A stretch of DNA of 64,000 bases from DASPSM01 sp963800135 (GTDB taxonomy: Bacteria > Planctomycetota > Planctomycetia > Planctomycetales > Planctomycetaceae): positions 1 through 64,000 of the forward strand of contig CAWCZR010000021.1 of the NCBI GenBank assembly GCA_963800135.1, read 5' to 3'. Positions 29,352 through 40,395 of this stretch are shown piece by piece. The translations under genes and the position numbers were made by a program. The first letter of the stretch is position 1; each line of letters starts with the position of its first letter. Below the pieces are notes generated by a model. That model was not told the origin of the DNA and searched no databases. It worked only from the letters and a program-made list of their open reading frames with translations.

Positions 29352-30521
29352 ATCTCAGCCGCACCGACTATTGGCTGGCCCGGCTGGCCCATGCTTGCGC
29401 GGCGCTCTTCGAGTCGGTTGGAAATGTCGAATCGTCGATTCTCAGGCGACGCCTGGACGCGATTCCGATCGAGGCGCCGATCTTTGTGTGCGGACTGGCG
29501 CGCTCGGGCACGACGATCCTGCTGCAAGAGCTGTCGCAAATGCCGAGCGTCGCCACCCATCGGTATCGCGACTTTCCCTTTTTGATGACCCCCTGGATCT
29601 GGAGCCGCCTGGTTGATTGGGGTGGGGGCCGCGCAGCGGCCGGCGACCGAGCGACCGCATCAGGACCGGATTCGCATCTCGGCCGAAAGTCCCGAAGCCT
29701 TCGAAGAGCCGCTCTGGCAATTCTTCTTTCCCCAGCTGCACGCGGCCAAGTCCCTGCATCGACTGACGGGCGAGCGGCGGTCGGCCGAGTTCGATGCTTT
29801 TTTTCGCGACCACATCCGCAAGATTCTGCTGCTCCGCGGAGGCCGCCGCTATCTCTCCAAGGGCAACTACAACGTCGTCCGCATCGAGTACCTGGCCGCC
29901 CTCTTTCCCGATGCCCGGTTCGTGATTCCCATCCGGCATCCCTTCACCCACGTGCAATCGCTCGTGCGGCAGCACGCCCTCTTCACCGCGTACGCGCAAC
30001 GCGACCCGCGCGCGCCTCGCTATCTGCAAGCCGCCGGCCACTATGAATTCGGCCCGCAACGCGTGCCGATCCGCCTGACGCACGAGGCGGGCGACCGCAT
30101 TCGCGACGCCTGGCACCGTGGCGACGACGCGACCGGCTATGCCATCCAATGGGCCGAAATCTACGGCTTCGTCCACGCTCTCCTCGAAAGCAGTGGCGAT
30201 CTGGCCGAGCGCACCTCCGTAATCCGCTACGAGGACTTCTGCGACCGCCCGGCCGAGGTCATGACTGCCCTTTGCCGGCACACCCAGCTCGAACCTCTCG
30301 CGACGAATGGAGCGCGCCCCTTCGAGCACATCATCGCATCACCTCACGACTCGCTCCACCTTCCGCGCGATTTCCGCGAAACCGTCTGGCGCGAAGCCGG
30401 TCCGGTGGCACGACATTTCGGCTATTCGCCGACGCGCGATCGTCCGAGTGACGCCCGAGGCGAGCAAAAAAACGACGGTGTATCACCGCTCGCCGCGGAA
30501 CACCAATTAGCCGCGTTTTAA
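29348..30521 (+). pseudogene. PAPS-type sulfotransferase, single frame break
   Basis: About 390 residues when repaired. The GTG start at 29348 overlaps the previous stop. The 5'-phosphosulfate-binding loop is IFVCGLARSGTTILLQELSQ; DFPFLMTPWIWSRLVDW follows, then the frame slips near 29625 and continues AESPEAFEEPLWQFFFP, KGNYNVVRIEYLAALFPDARFVIPIRHP (3'-phosphate-binding region with Arg), and RYEDFCDRPAEVM. It would transfer sulfate from PAPS to a carbohydrate, lipid or protein acceptor. Last gene of the run that starts with the ASST-like gene. Confidence 0.82.
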
Positions 30522-30775
30522 AGGCACCTTGTCGGCGGCAAGCTCGGTCGTGTCGCTGTCGACTCGATTCTCGATCCCACCAGGCAGATCGCCGTCGTCG
30601 CCACCACTGGCGGCCCCCAAGATCCACGCTCGCGGCAGAGCCGCAAATCATGGCTGGGATTGGCATTTAGGTCCGCGCGAACCTGCCCTTACCTTGCCGG
30701 TCTTTTCCGTTATCCTACGATTGGATTGCCGGTTCTCTTCTGTCCGTTGCGTTCTCTTGCGCTCGGAGTGTTTCC

Positions 30776-32320
30776 ATGCTCGACGTCAATCGTCAGTTTC
30801 GCGTGCCCGCCATTCGGACGGAGCTGCCGGGGCCCAAGGCGCGGCGGATGGTCGAGCGGGATGAGCGGGTCACGTCGCCTTCGTACACGCGGGTTTATCC
30901 GCTGGTTGTGGCCCGCGGGGAAGGGGCAATGATTGAGGACGTCGACGGAAATCGGTTTCTCGACTTCAACGCGGGAATCGCTGTCTGCTCGACCGGGCAT
31001 TGTCATCCGCGCGTCGTCGAGGCCATCCAGCGGCAGGCCGCCAACCTGCTGCACATGTCGGGGACCGACTTCTATTACCCGACGCAGTTCGAGTTGGCCG
31101 AAAAGCTGACGCAGATCACGCCGGGGAAATTCGCCAAGCGGGTCTTCTTCACAAATTCGGGAACAGAATCGGTCGAGGCGGCGTTCAAGCTGGCCCGCTA
31201 CCACTCCAAGCGGCAGTACATGATCGCCTTCTACGGGGCCTTTCACGGCCGTTCGATGGGCGCGCTCTCGCTGACGGCCAGCAAGGTAACGCAGCGCCGC
31301 GGCTTTGGACCGCTGGTGCCGGGGGTGATTCACGTCCCCTATCCCGACTCCCGCAGCGGGAAGCACTCGGCGATCAATCCGATTGAGATGATCGAAAAGT
31401 TTGTTTTCCGCAAAGAGGTCGCGCCGGACGAAGTGGCCGCGATCTTCGTCGAGCCGATCCAGGGCGAAGGCGGATACCTGGTGCCGCCGCCCGAGTTTCA
31501 TCGCGATTTGCGGGCGTTGTGCGATCGGTACGGCATTTTGTTCGTCGCCGATGAAATTCAGTCGGGGATGGGACGCACCGGAAAAATGTGCGCGATCGAG
31601 CACTGGGGCGTCGAGCCGGACATCATTTGCCTGGCCAAGGGAATCGCGTCGGGGATGCCGCTGGGGGCGATCGTCGCCCGCGCAGACTTGATGGACTGGC
31701 CGCCCGGGGCGCATGCCAGCACGTTCGGCGGCAATCCGGTCGCCTGCGCGGCGGCGCTCGAGACGATCGCCCTGCTCGAAGGCGGGCTGATGGAAAACGC
31801 GGCCCGGCAGGGAACCTTCCTCTTGGCCGAGCTGGAGAAACTCAAACGAAAGCACCCGGCAATCGGCGACGTGCGGGGCAAGGGGCTGATGATCGGCTTC
31901 GATCTGGTGGCGGCCGACAGCTCGCCCGCGCCCGACGAGGCCGAGAGTCTCGTGCAAGCCTGCTTCCACAAAGGCCTGCTCCTGTTGCGCTGCGGCGAGA
32001 GTGCAATCCGGATCTGTCCGCCGCTGGTGGTCACGCAGGAACACTGCGAAACGGCGCTCGCCATCATGTCCGAATGCTTGGGCGCGTCGGGCGGCGCCCG
32101 GCCGGCCGTAGCAAGAGCGCAGCGATCGCCTCGCAGCCGTCGAAGTCGCCGTCGCCGGCCGGCGATCGCAGCGGGAATCGACGCACTAATAAAGGTGCAG
32201 CGAAACGCCGTTCCAAGTGAGGGCGGGCTGCGACTGGAGCTGACGGCGGCCGAAGAGCAGCCGCTCTTCCGGGGCGGCCATCCGCAACCGCAGTCGATCC
32301 CGCTGCGAACAGCGCGGTAA
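30776..32320 (+). CDS. Class III aminotransferase (acetylornithine/4-aminobutyrate type)
   Basis: PLP enzyme. FLDFNAGIAVCSTGHCHPRVVEAI and FFTNSGTESVEAAFKLAR (phosphate site), AFYGAFHGRSMGALSLTAS, VEPIQGEGGYLVPP, FVADEIQSGMGRTGK (Asp that holds the pyridine N) and the PLP lysine in CLAKGIASGMPLG. The region to about residue 445 (MSECLGA) matches the family's usual length; the last 70 residues are Arg-rich, unlike the family, and overlap the convergent SGNH gene by 135 bp. A base error near 32.1 kb may have removed the true stop. The substrate cannot be fixed from sequence; a 4-aminobutyrate-type enzyme is likely. Confidence 0.85.
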   Translation: MLDVNRQFRVPAIRTELPGPKARRMVERDERVTSPSYTRVYPLVVARGEGAMIEDVDGNRFLDFNAGIAVCSTGHCHPRVVEAIQRQAANLLHMSGTDFYYPTQFELAEKLTQITPGKFAKRVFFTNSGTESVEAAFKLARYHSKRQYMIAFYGAFHGRSMGALSLTASKVTQRRGFGPLVPGVIHVPYPDSRSGKHSAINPIEMIEKFVFRKEVAPDEVAAIFVEPIQGEGGYLVPPPEFHRDLRALCDRYGILFVADEIQSGMGRTGKMCAIEHWGVEPDIICLAKGIASGMPLGAIVARADLMDWPPGAHASTFGGNPVACAAALETIALLEGGLMENAARQGTFLLAELEKLKRKHPAIGDVRGKGLMIGFDLVAADSSPAPDEAESLVQACFHKGLLLLRCGESAIRICPPLVVTQEHCETALAIMSECLGASGGARPAVARAQRSPRSRRSRRRRPAIAAGIDALIKVQRNAVPSEGGLRLELTAAEEQPLFRGGHPQPQSIPLRTAR

Positions 32321-32956
32321 CGGGCGACTGGACTCGTACGAGGGCCAGCCCGAAAACATCTCGCGCCAGGCTTCCACGCGTCGTCGCTGACGGATGTGGA
32401 TCGGATCGAAGCCGTACCAGGCGAGCGGCTGATCGACGAGCCGGGCGGAAAACCGTTCGGCCAGCCCCGCCAGCGCGTCATCCATTCCCCGCGCGCGCTG
32501 GAGCATCTCGGGCCAGCTCACGCGAGTCTTCGGGAAAAAGAAGAAACGTGTCGAGTGATACCGCAGCGCGGAAAGTCGCTCGATACTGGCCAGCGGCAGA
32601 CGCGTGACGACCAGTTCGGGCTGATACGCAGACAGCGAGGTCAGGCACGTGACCAGATGCCGCTCGAGCACGTCGGCCGCCGAACCGTAGATCAGGTCAT
32701 TGCCGATGTCCGTGAGGAGAGCCAGCGTGCGGGCCGGTCGCTCGGCGACTGCCCGTTCCAGATCGGCCCACAGTCCGCAGCGGTCAATGCCCGGCAGTCG
32801 GCGGGCGAGCACGCGGCTCCACGTACAGTACGAACGGCCGTGGCCGAACGCCGCGAACAGCTCGAGTGGCCCGGGCAGCCCGGCCGACAACTGCCGCACG
32901 ATCTGCGGGAAGGCGATCGCGATGTTGCTGGCACCGAGCAGGACGACGCGAGTCAT
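32186..32956 (-). CDS. SGNH/GDSL-like hydrolase
   Basis: 256 residues. Block I is VVLLGASNIAIAFP (Ser in GASN in place of GDS), block III LLTDIGNDLIYG (Asn), block V GFDPIHIRQR (Asp-x-x-His), the normal SGNH order. Such enzymes act on ester or acetyl groups, but the substrate is unknown. Its start codon lies 4 bp from a 175-bp palindromic repeat element that separates it from typA; its 3' end overlaps the aminotransferase frame tail to tail. Confidence 0.75.
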   Translation of the reverse strand: MTRVVLLGASNIAIAFPQIVRQLSAGLPGPLELFAAFGHGRSYCTWSRVLARRLPGIDRCGLWADLERAVAERPARTLALLTDIGNDLIYGSAADVLERHLVTCLTSLSAYQPELVVTRLPLASIERLSALRYHSTRFFFFPKTRVSWPEMLQRARGMDDALAGLAERFSARLVDQPLAWYGFDPIHIRQRRRVEAWREMFSGWPSYESSRPLPRCSQRDRLRLRMAAPEERLLFGRRQLQSQPALTWNGVSLHLY

Positions 32957-32960
32957 GTTG

Positions 32961-33135
32961 GGCGAGCGGTCCGCCGCGGCGGATCAGCCCGCCGGTTCTT
33001 ACGGTTGTCTGATTCGATTGGCGAGCTGAGAGCACCGGCGAGAATGAGACAAGTGAGAGACGAAGCGAGGAACCAAAAGCTGAAGCAAGAAATGAAAGAA
33101 CCGGCGGGCTGATCCGCCGCGGCGGACCGCTCGCC
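32961..33135. repeat. REPIN-like palindromic element
   Basis: A perfect 40-bp inverted repeat, 32961-33000 against 33096-33135, around a 95-bp centre. Each arm holds the inner palindrome CCGCCGCGGCGG and the ends GGCGAGCGG and CCGGTTCTT. It fills nearly the whole gap between the SGNH gene and typA. Related, shorter copies are at 43411-43445 and 44248-44352. Confidence 0.8.
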
Positions 33136-33153
33136 TGTTCGCATCGAACCGGA

Positions 33154-34974
<1,821 letters not shown>

Positions 34975-35559
34975 GGAATCTCAGAACTCGTGCTAGGGAA
35001 AGATCTTACGGGGCGGGCCGCCTGGGGAGGCACGGGCATGAGCCGGCCGCAGCTGCGGCCTAAGGCTTCATAATTCCCGTGTCACAATCTCCCCGACAGA
35101 AGGAACCCAGCCGCCCGGCCAGACCCAGCGATCAGACCGAATCCCGGTCCGACCGATGGTTGTTCGCTGCAGCGTAAGCTGATTCTAGGGCGCGGAGCCG
35201 CAGAAGTGTAGCAGCCAACGGTCTTTCCACAAGAGGGATCCGTTGTGAAGAAGCTGTTAAAGTCCGGCGTTTCACCGCCAAAGCGGGCCAGCCCAGCCGC
35301 GAGAGATTGCCGGCCCAGACACCCGCCGGCTCTGTCTTCTTTTCTCTTTTTACTTCCTACCTTCGTCCCAAAGCATTCCAGCCGCATCCAGGCCGCTTCC
35401 TCCATCCCAGCAGTGGCGGCAAAAAAACTCCCCGCGGTGAGACCGCCTGAACGACTGCTGCTGCGGGGCGGGTGGGTCCAGTTGTGTGACAGCAGCCGCT
35501 CAGGCGAATCTCACTCGCGGGGAGGCGAATCCCCCCAATTCGTAACTGGTTGTCAGTCT
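34975..35559. other. Intergenic, no gene seen
   Basis: 585 bp between typA and ctpA, both leftward. Contains the typA promoter region by position; no terminator hairpin with a T-run or recognisable frame was found. Confidence 0.4.
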
Positions 35560-37607
35560 TTAGTTGCTGAGGGGTCGCTCCGGTGTCTGCGGGCCGCGGT
35601 GACCGCCGGCCGCTTGGGCCAGTTCGAGCGCCCGCTGGCTGGTGGCCGCTTCGATGCCGGCTTGCAGCACACGGTCGGAACCATTGAGGCCTTCGCCCCG
35701 GAAGCCGTCGCGTTGTTGTTCCGCCGCATACGGATTAGCACCGTGACGGTAGGCCGCCTCGTGATGATGTTCTCCGTCACGCGAGCGCCAATCGTCGCCG
35801 TAACCGTACTCCTCGCGCCGGAGGGCTCGTGTCGATCGTCTCCCTCCGGGTGGGGCTCACCGTCACGTCGGTATTCACTTTCGTGCCGATGGCGAGCGTG
35901 ATGGGGCACACGCTCGGTCTCGGCACGAATGTCCGGTTCGACGCCGGCGTCGGCCATCACGCGGCCGGTCGGCGAGAAGAATCGAGCGGTGGTCAGCCGC
36001 AGATTGCCCGACACGGTCTGCAGCGGGAAATGCGTTTGCACCGTCCCCTTGCCATAAGTCCGCTCGCCGACGATGAGGCCGCGTCCGTTTTCCTGGACGG
36101 CCGCCGCGAAAATCTCGCTGGCGCTTGCGCTGTTTTCGTCCACCAGCACCACCAGCGGCAGTTTCCAGGCGTGCTGACGGTTGGCGTACTCGACCGTGTT
36201 ATCGGAGCTGTCGCGACCGCGGGTGGAGACAATGGTTCCGGACGGCACGAACTTGTTGGACATCTGAATGGCCGTGGTCAACAGGCCGCCCGGATTTCCG
36301 CGGACGTCGATCACCACCGACTTCATCCCTTCACGATAGAGCTGCCACAATGCCCGATCGCACTCTTCCGAGCTGTTCTGGGCGAACTTGTCGAGCTTGA
36401 TGTAGCCCACGTTGTTGTCGAGCATTTTCACTTCGCTCACGCTGTGCACTTCGACGCGCCGCCGTACCAGCGGGATCTCGGCGACCTTTTCTTCGCGGCG
36501 GACGCTCAGCGTGACGCGGCTTCCCGGAGGACCGGTGATCAGGCTGACGGCCGCATCCAGCGTTTCGCCGGCGACCGACTGGCCGTTCACCGATTCGATC
36601 AAGTCCCCTTTCTGCACGCCGGCTTCGGCCGCGGGACTGCCGGGCAGCGCATTGACGACCAGCATGCCGTGCTCGTCCGGCTTGATCTCGACGCCCACGC
36701 CGACGATGTGATCTTCCAGCTCGGCGCTGGGGCTGGCGTGGTCCATGTTCGGGACGAAGCCCGAGAATTTGTCGAGCGATTCGGTCGAGCCGTACACGAA
36801 TTCCAGCACGGCCACCGCCGGTCGCAAGCCGCCATGCTCCTGAGCGGCCCGCATCGTCCAGCGGAGCGCCTGGTTGGCCTCGTCGCGCCCGCTGATCGGC
36901 CGGCAATTGACGAGCTGCTCCAGGTCCGAGCGGAAGGCCGCGACGCGCGACGGATCACCATCGAGCTGATTGGCGCGGAGGAACGACCGGTTCTCGAGCC
37001 CTCCGAGGAGGTTCTTCGCCGCTTGTTTCACTCGCGCATCGTAGGTCGACGGCTTGAGGTGCCGCCCGTCGATCAGCGTCGAAACTTCGGCGAAGAGCTG
37101 CAGCCCCTGCTCAGGAGTGAGCGACCGCAGCAGATGCACGACGGCCGGGTTGCCGTAGCGAACGGTCAGCTTGCGCTGGATCAGCTCGCGTTCGGGAAGC
37201 AGGTCTTCCTCGTGCGGGCGCCGAGGCTCGGACCTGCGGTGCGGCGCGGCTGGAGGAGACATCCGGTCGAATTCCCGGGTGCGAGGGTGGTCAGGAGGCA
37301 GCGGGATTTCTTGAGGGACGGGCGGCGTCTCCGCATCCTCGGTGTGGAATGGGGTGGGGTCTGCGGGGGGCGCACCGGGTCCGAAGTTTTCTCCGCGCGG
37401 GGAATCATCGCGAGCGACACTGCGTACGAGTTTAGAGACCCGAACGAGTTTAGAAGGCGGAACGGCTTCAGAGGCCGTGGGGGCGGGTTCAGAAGCCAGG
37501 CCGACCGAGATCGACAGGATGGCGCCCAGAGCGAGCACCAGCCCTGTACATCGCCAGACGGCCGACGGCTTTCTCGAGCCGCGCGGCGGTTGAAGGTGAT
37601 GGACCAT
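35560..37607 (-). pseudogene. ctpA: S41-family C-terminal processing protease, frame slip near its end
   Basis: About 680 residues. Start at 37607 after AAAGGA; signal/anchor segment (GLVLALGAILSISVGLA), a Pro-rich leader, a helical domain, a PDZ domain (IVGVGVEIKPDEHGMLVV, SPAAEAGVQKGDLIESVNGQ), and the S41 core: VGYIKLDKFAQNSSEECD, VIDVRGNPGGLLTTAI, the catalytic Ser in VDENSASASEIFAAAV and Lys in GERTYGKGTVQ. Near 35840 the frame slips; the natural tail REEYGYGDDWRSRDGEHHHE and VLQAGIEAATSQRALELAQAA, ending PLSN at 35560, is recovered in the neighbouring frame. The protease core itself is intact, so the gene is probably functional in the organism. Confidence 0.9.
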
Positions 37608-37789
37608 GACAAACGTCCTTTGGATTCCCGCGAGGACGCTTCCTGCGTAGTTCTCGCGAGAGCGCTTCGTGCGTGGGCGTCATGCACTCCCGTTTCCTTT
37701 TTTTTGTTTGACACGTAGTTGTGTTCGCGCTTCACACGCGATCGATTCGAGCGACAGGACAGATCCCGTTTAAGCGAGATGGGGCCTGC

Positions 37790-38047
37790 TCAAGCGAGAT
37801 GGGTCTGCGGGGACTCATCCGCGCAGGTGACCATGGCTTCGGGCTCCTCGGCCTCGGACGGGCACCAGTTCATCTCGTGGACGACCGACGGGTCGTGGCC
37901 ATCGAGTAGTTCGCCGCGAACGACGCGGACGTTGGCCGGCGCTTCGATGCCGATCTTCACGCTGGTGCGCCCGGTGCGGATCACTTTGATTAAGATGTCC
38001 TGGCCAACGTGTATCGTTTCAGCTCGTTTTCGTGTGAGTACCAACAT
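37790..38047 (-). CDS. csrA: Carbon storage regulator CsrA
   Basis: 85 residues. Starts MLVLTRKRAETIHVGQDILIKVI and keeps VKIGIEAPANVRVVRGEL, including the RNA-binding Leu4 and Arg44-type positions. RNA-binding post-transcriptional regulator of GGA-containing leaders. A 30-residue acidic tail (HDPSVVHEMNWCPSEAEEPEA) beyond the normal 60-residue core is unusual, though longer CsrA proteins are known in planctomycetes. GGGAG precedes the ATG. Confidence 0.93.
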   Translation of the reverse strand: MLVLTRKRAETIHVGQDILIKVIRTGRTSVKIGIEAPANVRVVRGELLDGHDPSVVHEMNWCPSEAEEPEAMVTCADESPQTHLA

Positions 38048-38591
38048 TGATGACTCCCTTCAGCTCCCTGTTTTTGTTTAGCACAGTCGTTCGGAGTTGA
38101 ACTCGGTCCCTCTCCGGACGACTGGGATTGACTGACTACAGGGCTCGCCTTTCGCGAAGTCTGTGCCAAACTTGGTCTTTGTGCGTATGTTCAGTAATGG
38201 TCTATGTCGTAAGATCAGCAGAGCCATTTCATTACGTTTGAATGTGGAAGAATTCCGTGAGCGCCGTCGACACCGTTTTTGCGCTCGATTGCAAAGATTC
38301 ACTGGTAAGGTCTGCTAGACATTCGGGCGCGAAGCGTCACAAAAATGGATCGGCGCGCCGCGGATTTTGTAAAAAACGCGACACCACTGTTGTAAAAACG
38401 CCAGCTGGCGGTCCGTGAATCTGATACGGAATGACCAGATTAACAAAGCTGATTCTCCGGTATGTCTTCTGATGCCTCCAAAGACGGCGGTACGGGCGTT
38501 GCATCTTTGATTCAAGGACTGCGTGTGAATTCGAAGTGAAGCACAACGGTCTGCAAAGTCCGGTTTGAATAGACGCCTTTGGAGCGAACAC
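38048..38591. other. Intergenic, no gene seen
   Basis: 544 bp between the divergent csrA and the Cys-repeat gene; holds both promoters by position. None assigned. Confidence 0.4.
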
Positions 38592-39338
38592 ATGAGGAAA
38601 ATACAGTTAGCGGCAATAGCGCTGACTTTGGCGGTTCTCGCCTTTGCGGCCCTGCCGCAAGCCCGCGCGGATGTCTACGACTACGGCTACGGTCCGGTTT
38701 ACAGCAGCTATCCGGCGACGAACGGAACCACCTGCCCCAACGGGCAGTGCTCGGGATCCAATTACGCGCCGGTCTACTCGTCTTATCCGACTTATGGTGC
38801 GACCTGCCCGACCGGCACCTGCGGATCGTGCCCCAACGGCATGTGCAGCCTCCGCGGCAGTTGCGCGGGCGGCCAGTGCGTCAGCGGGCAGTGTGCCAGT
38901 GGGCAATGCTCCAATGGTCAATGCGCGAGTGGCCAGTGCCCGAACGGCCAATGCTCTAATGGGCAATGCTCCAACGGGAGCTGTCGCAGCGGACGTTGTG
39001 GTTATTGCCCCAACGGGGACTGTGATCTCGGCCACTGCAGCGGCAATTGCCCCAACGGCCGGTGCACGACCCGCTACCGCGAGCCCGCCGATTCGCTGAG
39101 CCCGCCGAACGCGCCGGTCTACGATCGGCCCGATTACGGCACGCCGGACGGGCCCCGCGCTCGCCCGATCTACTCGACCGAGCGGCCCGTTTCTCGGGAA
39201 TATCGCGACAGTGACTATCGGGATCGTGACTTCCGCGATCGTGCCTCACTCGAGCAGCCGGTTTCGCACCGCACCTGGCGGAACGACAGCCGGCCGCTCA
39301 GTCGCGACGGCCAGATGGAGAGCCCGTTCTATAACTAA
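38592..39338 (+). CDS. Secreted protein with regular CX4C cysteine repeats
   Basis: 248 residues from ATG 38592 (GGAG upstream). Signal peptide about 1-26 (IALTLAVLAFAALPQARA), a Tyr-rich stretch (VYDYGYGPVYSSYP, repeated as YAPVYSSYPTYG), then 22 cysteines between residues 48 and 158. From C91 to C136 ten cysteines occur exactly every five residues in units such as SGQCA, NGQCS and NGQCP. The C-terminal third has no Cys and is Arg/Asp/Tyr-rich (YRDSDYRDRDFRDRA). No family is recognised. Metal binding or a disulfide-laced wall or spine protein are possibilities; neither is shown. A terminator follows. Confidence 0.8.
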   Translation: MRKIQLAAIALTLAVLAFAALPQARADVYDYGYGPVYSSYPATNGTTCPNGQCSGSNYAPVYSSYPTYGATCPTGTCGSCPNGMCSLRGSCAGGQCVSGQCASGQCSNGQCASGQCPNGQCSNGQCSNGSCRSGRCGYCPNGDCDLGHCSGNCPNGRCTTRYREPADSLSPPNAPVYDRPDYGTPDGPRARPIYSTERPVSREYRDSDYRDRDFRDRASLEQPVSHRTWRNDSRPLSRDGQMESPFYN

Positions 39339-39498
39339 TGGCCCCGATGCCTCATGGCTCCCGGGTCCGGGTGGCTGGGGTCGGCGTCTCGCCGCCCCCA
39401 GTCTGCCGCCGCCCAGTCTGCCGCGCTCGAAAGGCGTCAGCCGCCAGCCGACCATCTCTTCATAGCATCTCACGTCGCCGGGCATTCCGGCACAGCGA

Positions 39499-39532
39499 CG
39501 GGCCGCTGGAAGCTCTTTCGGCGGCCCGTTTT
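39499..39532 (+). terminator. Rho-independent terminator of the Cys-repeat gene
   Basis: 8-bp GC stem CGGGCCGC (39499-39506) and its complement (39521-39528) followed by TTTT. The remaining 39339-39770 holds no gene; the rpmB promoter should lie there. Confidence 0.75.
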
Positions 39533-39770
39533 ATGTCACGCGCCTCGGCTCTCATCTCACTTGCTTTCCCGGCCGGCCTGACTATACTTACCGCTTCGCC
39601 TTCGCGGTTAAAGAGCCGCGCACGAAGTCAGCCGTATCTTCTGTTTCTCCCGGCAACTTGTCGCGGGGCAGTGACCGCTCACTTCGTCCGCGGCTCGTTC
39701 TCTCGGCGAGTCGTCTTGACCGCGAATTGTGCTCACGGCGAATTGTCAGACCGGAATAGAGGTTGGCGTC

Positions 39771-40034
39771 ATGTCTCGCGAGTGTGAAATCTGTGGCAAG
39801 AAAGCCGTGATGGGCAACCAAGTGACCATGCGCGGCAAGGCGAAGTACCTCGGCGGCAACGGCCGCAAGACGACGGGCATCTCGCGGCGACAGTTCCGCC
39901 CCAATTTGCAGAAGATTCAGGTGCAGGAAGGCGGCTCGGTCCTCACGCGGCGCGTCTGCACGCAGTGCATTCGCAGCGGACGCATCGTCAAAGCCGTCGT
40001 CCGCAAGCCCTTCACCCTGCCGGCCGCCACATGA
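39771..40034 (+). CDS. rpmB: Ribosomal protein bL28
   Basis: 87 residues from ATG 39771. MSRECEICGKKAVMGNQVTMRGKAKYLGGNGRKTTGI is the bL28 N-terminus with the first zinc-type Cys pair; VCTQCIRSGRIVK gives the second. Structural protein of the 50S subunit. It overlaps gatC by the sequence ATGA, so ribosomal protein and tRNA-amidation genes are translationally coupled here. Confidence 0.95.
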   Translation: MSRECEICGKKAVMGNQVTMRGKAKYLGGNGRKTTGISRRQFRPNLQKIQVQEGGSVLTRRVCTQCIRSGRIVKAVVRKPFTLPAAT

Positions 40035-40333
40035 CCGCGCGGCTGACCCGCGACGACGTGGCCAAGGTCGCCCTGCTGGGTCGGCTGAAGCTTTCGGCCG
40101 AAGAACTCGAGCGGATGACCTCGCAACTGGGTCGCGTGCTTGAATACGTCGACATCTTGAACGAGGTCGACACTGCATCCGTCGAGCCGCTAGCCCATCC
40201 CGTTGAATTGGCCAACGTCTTTCGCGAGGACGTCGAACGGCCGTGCCTGTCGCGCGAGGAGGCGCTGGCCAACGCCCCCAAGACCGACGGCCGCTTCTTC
40301 GTCGTGCCGGCCATTCTCGACGGCAACCACTGA
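40031..40333 (+). CDS. gatC: Glutamyl-/aspartyl-tRNA amidotransferase subunit C
   Basis: 100 residues. LTRDDVAKVALLGRLKLSAEELERMTSQLGRVLEYVDILNEVDT and VEPLAHPVELANVFREDVERPCLSREEALANAPKTDGRFFVVPAIL are the standard GatC blocks. Small belt subunit that wraps around and stabilises GatA-GatB in the transamidation that forms Gln-tRNA(Gln) and/or Asn-tRNA(Asn). It overlaps rpmB and lies 62 bp before gatA. Confidence 0.95.
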   Translation: MTARLTRDDVAKVALLGRLKLSAEELERMTSQLGRVLEYVDILNEVDTASVEPLAHPVELANVFREDVERPCLSREEALANAPKTDGRFFVVPAILDGNH

Positions 40334-40395
40334 CGGACCTCGCTGCAGCGGATCGTGACAGGCCGTGCCAGGCGAACGGCCCAGGACAGAACGGC

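Noticed and set aside
38850..38980. Coding repeat of the Cys-rich gene as a CRISPR or minisatellite array
   Set aside because: Unit is a 15-bp in-frame codon repeat within a gene that has a start, signal peptide and terminator.
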